Positions 54,928 through 63,258 of a DNA stretch of 64,000 nucleotides are shown in pieces (positions within the stretch are counted from its first letter, which is position 1; every line of letters begins with the position of its first letter). This stretch comes from Rosistilla oblonga. GTDB lineage: Bacteria > Planctomycetota > Planctomycetia > Pirellulales > Pirellulaceae. The stretch covers positions 124,001 through 188,000 of the forward strand of contig NZ_CP036292.1 of the NCBI RefSeq assembly GCF_007751715.1, given 5' to 3'. The notes under the pieces were generated by a model, which did no database searches, was not told the origin of the DNA, and saw only the letters and a program-made list of their open reading frames with translations. The position numbers were made by a program, and so were the translations under genes.

Positions 54928-55709
54928 CGATTTGAGGTGCCCCCAAAGTCGAAGACTTACGCTTGAACACTGTTCGCGATTCGCAGGGCTGCTTCCGTAC
55001 GGCCTACGGCCTCACTCCAACAGCACTGCGGATCTTCCATCCCTGCATTCCAACCCGATCTTTCATAACGCTTCGTACAGAAACCTGAGGTACCCCGCTC
55101 TGACTCCGATCCCCGTAGCTGGTGCGGTCGGTTTGGGCGGGGGCACGCGAGCAGCCCCGGACATCTTGCTGAGGGAAGTCGGTGCGTCGCGGGTAAGGTT
55201 GGCTCTATGTCTGTGACAGCATACTCGGGCTGCTTTCGGTTTGATCCTTTCGGGAGCTGTCTCCCGCACCTCCGTTTCAATTCTATCGGGCGTCGCTGCT
55301 GCGCTGACATTGGAAGCTCGGATTGGAAAGTTAGCCGGATGATCGTTGGCCGCATTCTGCGGGGCGTGAGTGAGATCCAAATCGGCTGAAAACCGAGCCG
55401 CAGGACTCTGGCTGAAGTGGGGGCGTATTCTCGTGGAGACTTGCTGTGGCCTTCGTCTGAGCGGGTAGCGGTTGCTGTGCCGCGGCGTAGAGCCGGGGTA
55501 TTTGTTCCACTGGTTGTTTTTGGGTGTCAGGGAGTGGGGGTTGTGCGGGTCAGGACGCGCGCGAACGAAATACTCATTTCGCACGCTTGTTTTCGCGGAT
55601 TTATATCTAGGTGTGGCAGGATCGCACACTTGCGCGACTGCGGTTGAGCTCGCCTGGACGGCTGGTTCGCGTTAACGGATCGACAACCCTCATTCAACGG
55701 AAGGATAAA
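54928..55709. other. Non-coding or decayed stretch
   Basis: 782 bases with no supported gene. A 188-codon minus-strand frame (55063-55629) is Pro/Arg-rich and shows no motif. This is probably island debris. Confidence 0.5.
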
Positions 55710-56435
55710 ATGCTGGTACAACTTCATCAAAATTCGCTTTCAAAGTGTCTTGTTGCCCTCGGCGGACTGTTGCTGAGCGTATCTGGCATGTCGAGTTTCG
55801 GGCACGCGCAGCAACCGCGATTTTTCGGTACATCGAAATGTGATTCCTATTGCGATGCTGATGGGCGGGAATGCTGTGACTACGACTGGTCGGGGGCCTA
55901 CGTGGGGCTACAAGGCGGCTGGTCGTTCCTTGACCCGAACCCCGTGGCGCCAAACCATGTTCAAGAGGATTCCGATGGATTTTCTGGCGGTGTTCACGGT
56001 GGGTTCAATCGTCAGAGAGGGAAACTCGTCTATGGAATCGAGCTGGACTACACACTGACTGATCTCGATGCCACGGCGCCTTGCTTTAATCCCGCTTTTG
56101 TCTGCGGAGCCTCATCTGACTGGAATGCTTCGGTCCGCGGACGATTTGGCATCGCCTTCGACAGGCTGCTGCTGTTTGGCACCGCAGGATTTGCGTTCGC
56201 CGACTACGAAGGATTTACTCGATTGATCGCTACTGGCGTCACATACGACGACGAAAAAACGCTGACAGGTGGGACGTATGGTGGCGGCCTCGAGTACGCT
56301 GTTTCCGAGCGTTTGCGTGTAAGAAGCGAATATCGATACAGCAACTTCGGCACAGAAGATATGAGCTATGACAGCACGTATACCGTCGACCCTGACTTGC
56401 ATTCGGTAATTTTCGGAGCCAGCTTCGCGTTCTGA
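55710..56435 (+). CDS. Outer-membrane beta-barrel protein, Omp25/RopB-like
   Basis: 241 residues. A signal peptide (LVALGGLLLSVSGMSSFGHAQ) is followed by alternating beta-strands: YDWSGAYVGLQGGWSF, FSGGVHGGFNRQRGKLVYGI, WNASVRGRFGIAFDRLLLFG, GGTYGGGLEYAVSERLRVRS and a terminal Phe (VIFGASFAF), which is the outer-membrane assembly signal. The order and motifs are those of Omp25/Omp31/RopB of alphaproteobacteria. GGAAGGA precedes the ATG at 55710. Two Cys pairs near the N terminus are unusual for the family. It lies within the island. Confidence 0.82.
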   Translation: MLVQLHQNSLSKCLVALGGLLLSVSGMSSFGHAQQPRFFGTSKCDSYCDADGRECCDYDWSGAYVGLQGGWSFLDPNPVAPNHVQEDSDGFSGGVHGGFNRQRGKLVYGIELDYTLTDLDATAPCFNPAFVCGASSDWNASVRGRFGIAFDRLLLFGTAGFAFADYEGFTRLIATGVTYDDEKTLTGGTYGGGLEYAVSERLRVRSEYRYSNFGTEDMSYDSTYTVDPDLHSVIFGASFAF

Positions 56436-56569
56436 GCATTTGTTTCATGAGCGTCAGAAGAGGCGAAGAGCGGATCGGAGGCAGCTGTTATCCATCGGTC
56501 CGCTCGTCTGTTTGCTAGGTGGTTCCGCCAGAGTCTTGGTCGCCGCAGCAAGCAACCGTTTGCCAATCT

Positions 56570-56752
56570 TTATTGCGTGCCGTTGGGTGATCCTTTATGG
56601 AGGTCGAGGCGGTCGATGGTCTTGATGTCCACGTGCCGCATCCGTTGGCAAACCAGCTCTTACGGCATATCGGCATCGGTTAGTCGCTGAGTAAAGGTTC
56701 GCCGAAGGTCGGTGGGAGCTGGCGCATTTGGCTGGCGATCCTGTTCTCGAGT
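56570..56752 (-). pseudogene. Second tyrosine-integrase remnant
   Basis: In one minus-strand frame the sequence reads TREQDRQPNAPAPTDLRRTF, TQRLTDADMP, a TAA stop (56660-56662), then ELVCQRMRHVDIKTIDR. The TDLRRTF and RMRHVDIKT segments correspond to the HxLRRTF and L-RHxDIxTT boxes of planctomycete phage-type integrases. The catalytic Tyr region and N-terminal part are missing. Confidence 0.65.
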
Positions 56753-56957
56753 TGCCTTCGTCTACGATGGTGATGAACCTCACGCCAATCTTGCTGTCGG
56801 TGGTGTCGGCACATCATTCCGTTAGTCGCGTTGTGCGTCGTCCGCGTTCGCAAAGGTGCCAGAGCGCTGCTGAATGCAGTCTGGCACGCGGCTGCGAAAC
56901 CAAGTGTTGGCGATGCGGGGCTCTCAGCAGCAAACCACTCTCGCTGCGCATACATTA

Positions 56958-57500
56958 TTCTGCCAAATACGAGCTACCGTTTCGGTCTCGGCAGGCAACG
57001 CGGCCGCGCAACGAAAGAATGGCGTGAGTCGTCGCGGTGATCGTTTTGCTTTGTGTACGGTAAAGCGTTGGCAGGATGATGAGGACAGAATGATTTCGTT
57101 GGGGATTTTTAATTCGACAGGCGTTCGCTTATTTGATTGAGACCGCTTTCGCTGCTCTCCGAATTATTCTGCCCCCATCATTCTGCCAAATATCAATCGC
57201 CGTTTCGGTCTCGGCAGACAACGCGGATGCACAGCGAAAGAGTGGCGTGAGTCGACGCGGTAATCGCTCTGGTTTGTGTACGGTGAAGCGTTGGCAGAAT
57301 GGTGAGGACAGAATGATCTGGATGGGGATTTTCAATTCGACAGGCGTTCGTTTATTTGATTGAGACCGCTTTCGCTGCTCTCCGAATTATTCTGCCCCCA
57401 TCATTCTGCCAAATATCAAACGCCGTTTCGGTCTCGGCAGACAACGCGGCCGCGCAGCGAAAGAGTGGCGTGAGTCGTCGCGGTGATCTTCTGCTTTGAG
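56958..57500. repeat. 223-bp tandem repeat (about 2.4 copies)
   Basis: The word TTCTGCCAAATA opens copies at 56958, 57181 and 57404, an exact 223-base period; the third copy ends near 57500. Inside copy 2 the segment near 57163-57192 is the approximate reverse complement of 57290-57318 (ATTCTGCC versus GGCAGAAT), so each unit can form a large hairpin. The period is not a multiple of three, so it is not coding. Confidence 0.85.
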
Positions 57501-57967
57501 AAGGCAGAAAGGGGACACGCATAAAATGCTTGCCTTCTCCATGTCTTGAGGCAGGAATCCGAGAGGGGGCGTGTAATCGCGAACGGGAGGTGGGGAGTCG
57601 GTATCGGCCCCCGGGGCGCGATGGCTGTCCCCAAATTGCATCGGACCGCACCGATAAGCGTCCGGCGAATAACGGCTGCTCCTGGACCGCTGTCACGCTT
57701 CGAAAGCAGCCAGACCGGCAAAGGTTCGCAAGACGAAAGGGGGCACGAATTTGTGAACAACGCCGGGGTGCAGGGTGTACTGATTGCTTCCCCTCCGCAA
57801 GTTGCCTAGGATTTGCGAAACGAGATTGCACGCCATTGGGGTTGCCATCTAAGACTGCATTCGCTGAGTCGACTTAAGCACCTCGGCAAGTAAACGGATG
57901 TCCCAGGGGGACCGTGCAACGCAACGTTATTCAAAGTTGGAAAATTTCAGAATAGGCGGATCAAACC

Positions 57968-60900
57968 ATGTCAGTTGATGATTCTCAATGGGGCGCTGGG
58001 ATCAAAGGCCCGCTTGAATTTTCGCCTGCCAGCTATGCTATCGATTTGAACTTGCCTGATGCCGACAACCAGCTTCTCAGAGACGCTGCCCGGGCTATTC
58101 GTCGAGAATACCGCGACTCGTCCAAATGGAAAGAGATGAAATGTCGCAATGTTCGGGGCATTTCGGAAAGTGACACGGGGACGGTGTTCGAATTGCAGAT
58201 CGGTCATGCAATCGAATTCGACTGGTCTTGGGAAGGGGCGTTGGCCTTCCGACCTTTGCGCACGAAGGATTTCAAGAACTCCGATGGTTCTCTATATCAC
58301 AATCCGTCACTCACCCCCGAGATCGACGATTCCATTGTCTGGACGGGCGAACTGCTTGAGGTCGACGAAGCTCAAGGGCGGATTTTCGTTGCGGTTGCAG
58401 ATCCAGAACACCCACCACGACGCGGATCGTTTTACGTTCGCCCATTCGAGTTCCTTCAGTTTCTAGACCGCATCTTCAACGGGCCGGAATTCTGCGACGC
58501 ACAATCTCAACTTGCCGAGCGATTATTGGCGGCACAAGGAAACATGCATCCACAGGTTGCGGAGGCGAACGATGTCGGGCTACCCTCCCTCGTCGATTGG
58601 TGGCAAAAATCATGGAGTGTGCTGTGGGGACCCCCCGGAACCGGCAAGACATATACTACCGGCCAGCAGGTGGCGGCAGTTCTTAATGACCCCACCGAAC
58701 GCATCCTGGTTGTCTCGACGACCAACCGTGCAACCGATGCAGCCGCGATTTCTATTGGCAGAGCAGCGCGAGAGGCTGGTTTTGATCTCGATGATGGTGA
58801 CATTTTACGGATTGGCAAAGGAGCGTCACTCAAGAGCTTTGAACGCGAACGTCTTGAGGCAATGCTGCGAGGCACGGAAACGGACTATTTGGCTCAGATC
58901 GACGCGTTGGCACAGCGACTTGTTAGTGTGGAAGATTTCGAAGAGAAAGCTCTGATCCGAAAAGAGATAAAAAACTTGCAGGGGAGCATGCGGGACGCCG
59001 CCGCACGGAACTTTCTTGACGATAACGTCAGGGTTGTGGTCGGTACTTCATTCAAGGCGATATCCAGCCTCTGCTATGAAGAAGTCAAAGAAGACTTTGG
59101 ACGTGGGAACGCCCCCTTCACGACGGTGTTCATCGATGAAGCGGGGCTGATGTCGAGAGTTGCGGTTGCGGCATTGTCGCTTTTGGCAAGTCGTCGGGTG
59201 GCACTTGTCGGCGACTCAAAACAGCTTGCTCCTATCAGCCGGATCAGCCGCATTCTCGAACCGGCGCAAGGCAACTGGCTGGCCCGAAGTGGCCTGAGTC
59301 ATCTCGACAATATCAACCGCGCGGTCGATGGCGTACATGTGCTCAGCGAACAGCGGCGGATGCACAGTGATGTTTGCGATGTCGTTTCCGCTTTTCAGTA
59401 CGATGGGTTCCTGACGACGGCACCGGAAGTAGACGAACGGGCGTTCACCTTACCCAGCACACTTGCCGAGCAACCGCGTGCCATTTGGTATGTATTGGAT
59501 GATGACACCGATGATATCCCATCAATTCGCGCTGGACGGGGGCCGGGCAATCGAAGCTGGGTGCGTACGGCCACGATCAAAGTGCTAAAGAAGCTCTTCG
59601 CCGACAAAAGCCTGCGGTCGGCAAACGGCCTGTTCATTTCACCTTTCAAGGCTCAAGCGAAGTCGATTCATTCGTTTTTTGTTAAGAACGAAATGGACTC
59701 ATGGATGGCGTCCACGGTTCACAGCCAGCAGGGTTCAGAAGCAGATATCGTGATCTTTGATTCTGTCAACGCTGGAAGCTATGGATGGCCGTTTGATGAA
59801 TGGAAGCGTTTGGTGAACGTTGCGTTGAGTCGTGCTCGCGAATCGATCATTGTCATTTCCAGTCGAGCAGAAATGGAGGAGCCGTATCTGCGCCCGTTGA
59901 TGCGACATCTCTCACCTAAATGCGTACGCAGGAAAGGGAACCGTCTTTCATGGGATGATGTTTCAGTCGAGACAGAGTTCAAGTTGCCAGAGCAAATCGC
60001 TGAAAAGTCTGCTGACTACAAAGTAGAGGAGCCAGTTTCGATTGGGGGGCAGCTTGCCAAACGAAAGGAACTTCGGCCCGTGTTGTCCCACGAGCAGGAG
60101 AGACTCTGCGGACTGGAGCTGGACGGCAAGCCAAGGCTGGTGCGTGGTGTTGCTGGTAGCGGTAAGACGGTGGTGTTGGCGCACTGGTTGATGAAGACGG
60201 TCAAGCGTTTGCAAGACGAACCAGACGTTCGCATCTGGGCTGTGTTTGCGAATCGATCGCTTCAATCGCTTATCGAAACGTCAATCCATCAGGAATGGGA
60301 CAAAGAAACGAACGGCAAGCCGTTTCCCCTAAGCCGCGTTGAGCTTCATCACATTCGAGAGATTCTCGACGTGATGCTGAGGGACGTTGGGCTTAACGCT
60401 GAGAGTTACGGGTTCGAGTATGACGATGCTGCTGCAGCATATCTTGAGCATGCTTCGGCGTCCGACATTCGCCCCCGATGTGACGCTCTCTTCATCGATG
60501 AAGCACAAGACATGGGGCCAAACACGTTGAAGTTGCTGTCTGCCATCGTCAAGCAACAAGACGAGGAAGACGAAAACAGCCGAGCGATCAACATCTTCTA
60601 CGATAACGCCCAAAATATTTATGGCCGGAGCACGCCCAAGTGGTCTGAGTTTGGCTTGGACATGCGTGGACGATCCACTGTGATGAAGGAGAGCTTCCGT
60701 AGCACGAAGCCCATCACGGAATTTGCGCTTAATGTGCTGTACCGACTTCAGTCACCTGAATCGAATCCTGACCACAAGGAACTTGTCACAAGAGGGCTGG
60801 TTGAGAGAACGATACGAGGCGATTCTGACTGGTGGAATGTTCGCTTCAATCAAGTGGATGGTCCAAAGCCAAAATTCAAACAATACGGAAACCTCGAACA

Positions 60901-61639
60901 GGAATTTGATGCAATTGGTGACTACTGCCGTGAATTGATTGTCGATCACGGGGTTCAGCCATGCGACATCTGCCTGATCTACAACGGAAGCAATATCCCC
61001 GGCTGGCTCAAGAGAAGGACTGCTCCAAAGCTTGGAGGATTGGGCGTGGAGTTGTCTGTGCAGCGGAACAGGCCATACCAGCGTGGCAATCACGTTTTGC
61101 TGGCGACCACATCTCACTCATTCAAAGGTTACGATTCCGAAATCGTGATCGTGCCGGGCGTTGATCAGTACAAAGCAAACGGCGTCGGCGTGCTGGCAAA
61201 CAATCTCTACGTTGCAATGACCAGAGCACGTTCGGTACTGACGATGTTCTCTCAACGCATGAACGACCCCAACTCGCAATTGCTTTACGAAGTGCTTGGC
61301 GACTGCCTCGATCAACTCGAAGAGCGACCTGACGTCGAAACGGATACGAGCGGCCAAGACGACCTTTTCGATATCCTTGATCAAATCGGACACAGCCACC
61401 GCACGTGGCTGACAGAAATCTGGAACAAGCACGGCATCTCGCAGGAGCCACTGCAGACCGACAAAGGCGAGATCGTGGCTGATCCACTCTTTTCATTTCG
61501 AGTCGCCACGCAACGTTACGCCTGCTTTGGAAAGCAACCACCACGGAAACGAATTCGCCAACGACTTGAAGATTTTGGAATAAAGTTGGTTGAGCCGGGC
61601 CAAGACGTCATGGACTCTGCCAATGGAGAGAAGCCATGA
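57968..61639 (+). CDS. Double superfamily 1 helicase (UPF1-like plus UvrD-like modules)
   Basis: 1223 residues. After an N-terminal region of about 210 residues with no recognised domain, the first module is UPF1/DNA2-like: Walker A LWGPPGTGKTYTT (about 220), Walker B VFIDEAGLMS (about 386), VGDSKQLAPIS, SEQRRMH (about 459), TVHSQQGSEADIVIFD (about 583) and VNVALSRARES. The second is UvrD-like: RGVAGSGKTVVL (about 727), LFIDEAQDMG (about 840), FYDNAQNIYGR, KESFRSTKPI, TTSHSFKGYDSEIVIVPG (about 1044) and LYVAMTRARS. Both ATP sites look intact. Probable role: nucleic-acid remodelling, possibly defence or mobile-element maintenance (inference). Its stop overlaps a short truncated frame (ATGA). 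Confidence 0.88.
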   Translation: MSVDDSQWGAGIKGPLEFSPASYAIDLNLPDADNQLLRDAARAIRREYRDSSKWKEMKCRNVRGISESDTGTVFELQIGHAIEFDWSWEGALAFRPLRTKDFKNSDGSLYHNPSLTPEIDDSIVWTGELLEVDEAQGRIFVAVADPEHPPRRGSFYVRPFEFLQFLDRIFNGPEFCDAQSQLAERLLAAQGNMHPQVAEANDVGLPSLVDWWQKSWSVLWGPPGTGKTYTTGQQVAAVLNDPTERILVVSTTNRATDAAAISIGRAAREAGFDLDDGDILRIGKGASLKSFERERLEAMLRGTETDYLAQIDALAQRLVSVEDFEEKALIRKEIKNLQGSMRDAAARNFLDDNVRVVVGTSFKAISSLCYEEVKEDFGRGNAPFTTVFIDEAGLMSRVAVAALSLLASRRVALVGDSKQLAPISRISRILEPAQGNWLARSGLSHLDNINRAVDGVHVLSEQRRMHSDVCDVVSAFQYDGFLTTAPEVDERAFTLPSTLAEQPRAIWYVLDDDTDDIPSIRAGRGPGNRSWVRTATIKVLKKLFADKSLRSANGLFISPFKAQAKSIHSFFVKNEMDSWMASTVHSQQGSEADIVIFDSVNAGSYGWPFDEWKRLVNVALSRARESIIVISSRAEMEEPYLRPLMRHLSPKCVRRKGNRLSWDDVSVETEFKLPEQIAEKSADYKVEEPVSIGGQLAKRKELRPVLSHEQERLCGLELDGKPRLVRGVAGSGKTVVLAHWLMKTVKRLQDEPDVRIWAVFANRSLQSLIETSIHQEWDKETNGKPFPLSRVELHHIREILDVMLRDVGLNAESYGFEYDDAAAAYLEHASASDIRPRCDALFIDEAQDMGPNTLKLLSAIVKQQDEEDENSRAINIFYDNAQNIYGRSTPKWSEFGLDMRGRSTVMKESFRSTKPITEFALNVLYRLQSPESNPDHKELVTRGLVERTIRGDSDWWNVRFNQVDGPKPKFKQYGNLEQEFDAIGDYCRELIVDHGVQPCDICLIYNGSNIPGWLKRRTAPKLGGLGVELSVQRNRPYQRGNHVLLATTSHSFKGYDSEIVIVPGVDQYKANGVGVLANNLYVAMTRARSVLTMFSQRMNDPNSQLLYEVLGDCLDQLEERPDVETDTSGQDDLFDILDQIGHSHRTWLTEIWNKHGISQEPLQTDKGEIVADPLFSFRVATQRYACFGKQPPRKRIRQRLEDFGIKLVEPGQDVMDSANGEKP

Positions 61640-61692
61640 CGGAAACAGGATCCTCCACGGCGCGTGGTCGAATGGGTTCTCCTGCGTTTTGA
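61636..61692 (+). pseudogene. Truncated frame coupled to the double helicase
   Basis: ATGA overlaps the helicase stop, and the new frame reads MTETGSSTARGRMGSPAF before TGA. The overlap is typical of an operon partner, so this is probably the 5' stub of a gene whose remainder was deleted. It may also be a chance short frame. Confidence 0.4.
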
Positions 61693-61870
61693 GTCTTAAA
61701 GGCGGTTTGCAGCTATCAGGATGGGACCTACTCGCTCGTTTGTCTCAACGGTCGCTTCCTTGATCCAGTTGCCCAGTCCCCAGTTGCCTCACGCATCTGC
61801 TATCATCGCTCGTTGTTTTGGTGGGGCATGTCCGTCAGGTTGATGGGCGAGGTTTGTCGATGTGGGTGCT

Positions 61871-61884
61871 AGGAGGAGCGGAGG
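61871..61884 (+). promoter_or_regulatory. Strong ribosome-binding site of the ParA gene
   Basis: AGGAGGAGCGGAGG directly precedes the ATG at 61885 and supports that start. Confidence 0.75.
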
Positions 61885-62799
61885 ATGGCGGTGATCCTGT
61901 TTACCAACTTAAAGGGTGGTGTGGCGAAGACGACCAACGCTATCGCGGTTGCCGAGTGTTTGGCTTCTTCGGGCAAGCGGACGCTGTTGATCGATGCCGA
62001 CCATCAATGCACCGCCAGCGAGTTGTTGCTTGGCGAACAGGCACTGATCGAGCTGGATCGGAAGAAGCGGACGCTGCACGATCTGTTGTCGGAGATGTTG
62101 AAGCCGGAATTTGAAGCGAAACAGTTTGATGCCTACGTGAGGCCGAGCGCTTCGAACATCGGCGGCGGGATCGAAGACCTGTCCGTCATCCCCTGCTCGG
62201 TCCGGATCGACGACTTTCAAACCAACTACGCCAAAGGGGGCCACGGGTTCCATACCTGGCAAGACTTCCGCAAGTTGTTCAATGCAAACCGTCTGCAATT
62301 CCGCCGCTGGCTGAAGCAGTTTGCGTATGTGATCGTCGACTGTCCGCCAAGCCTCTCGCTGCAGGTCAAGCTGTTCCTGGGGATTGCCGACGGCTACGTC
62401 GTCCCGTGCCAGCCGAATCGATTATCGATCCGCGGCCTGCTGTGGCTCAGCGACCGAATTCAGAACTACCGCTACAAAACCGTCTGCCTCGGCACGTTGT
62501 GGTCGATGTGTCGCGGCAACGATCGAATGCACAAAGCGATCATCGAAGGGGCCGCCAATAATCACGCTCAGCTGCGCGACTTGCCCACCCCCTTCGAAAC
62601 GACGGTCCCCTTAGCAGCCAACATCGCCCACGCTGGCGAACTAACTGACAAGCAACCCAAGACGTTCCGAGCGAAATACGGGACCGAGTTTGGCAGGATC
62701 TACGAGCAGATCTGCGAAGAGCTGATGGAGCGGGTCGAGGCGTTGGAATCGGAGCGAGCTGAGAAGCGGAGAGGTAGGCCAGTGACGGCTAGGGCCTGA
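61885..62799 (+). CDS. ParA/MinD-family ATPase (orphan)
   Basis: 304 residues. The deviant Walker A is TNLKGGVAKTTNAIAVAECL at residues 7-26, Walker A' LLIDADHQCTAS, and Walker B VIVDCPPSLSLQV near 150. These ATPases position DNA or protein cargo on the nucleoid or membrane. No ParB or parS-like repeat follows, so a plasmid-type partition pair is not supported here. The C terminus is a Glu/Arg-rich helix. It lies in the island and may be a leftover maintenance gene or a cargo-positioning protein. Confidence 0.88.
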   Translation: MAVILFTNLKGGVAKTTNAIAVAECLASSGKRTLLIDADHQCTASELLLGEQALIELDRKKRTLHDLLSEMLKPEFEAKQFDAYVRPSASNIGGGIEDLSVIPCSVRIDDFQTNYAKGGHGFHTWQDFRKLFNANRLQFRRWLKQFAYVIVDCPPSLSLQVKLFLGIADGYVVPCQPNRLSIRGLLWLSDRIQNYRYKTVCLGTLWSMCRGNDRMHKAIIEGAANNHAQLRDLPTPFETTVPLAANIAHAGELTDKQPKTFRAKYGTEFGRIYEQICEELMERVEALESERAEKRRGRPVTARA

Positions 62800-63258
62800 C
62801 CGAAACGGAGAAGCTTCGTGAGTCGGCCGGCCACGTTTTTTTACATGGCGTCGATATAGCACTTTAGGCGAGTTTCCTCGACCGCACCCTCGTAGTCGAA
62901 AAGTGCCTGGACCCGAAAGCACCGGTGTTAGCGAGGAATGAGCGAGCCGAGGGTAGCGTTTTTGCAAGCAGGATCACCGTCACCTGGACGATGCTTCAGC
63001 TCCTGATCGGCTGCACTCGCCTCTCCGGCACAAAAGATATTCACACGTTCGAAAGACGATTAGAGCGTATCGACGATGACGCACGACATTTCCTTCCCTG
63101 CAAGCGATTCTGACGCGTTCATTTAGTTGCATCCGTGGTTTGCTAAGTGACGTTTAACGTTCACTGGTGGCTGCTTGCTTCACTCGCAAGCATTACACTA
63201 ATGTTCCATCAATATCGAAAGTCGGAAGCCAAAAGTTTGAGCTAGTGGGGGCAAGGTT
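62800..63258. other. Intergenic region between ParA and the GNAT-PIN gene
   Basis: 459 bases. A 62-codon plus-strand frame (62925-63113) has no motif and is not called. No repeat, RNA gene or terminator is recognised. Confidence 0.4.

Larger units (their letters stand above)
56436..57967. other. Gene-poor stretch with integrase remnant and 223-bp repeats
   Basis: About 1.5 kb without an intact gene. It contains an integrase remnant (56570-56752), a 223-bp tandem repeat (56958-57500) and about 460 further bases before the helicase with no recognised feature. Confidence 0.7.

Noticed and set aside
55063-55629. 188-codon minus-strand frame in the island
   Set aside because: Pro/Arg/Ala-rich with no recognisable fold or start signal; treated as decayed DNA.
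56831-57363. Short plus-strand frames ending in IFNSTGVRLFD
   Set aside because: Identical endings come from the 223-bp repeat copies rather than from conserved proteins.
57352-57831. 159-codon minus-strand frame over the 223-bp repeat
   Set aside because: Translates the tandem repeat, whose period is not a multiple of three.
62925-63113. 62-codon plus-strand frame between ParA and GNAT-PIN
   Set aside because: No ribosome site or motif; likely chance.
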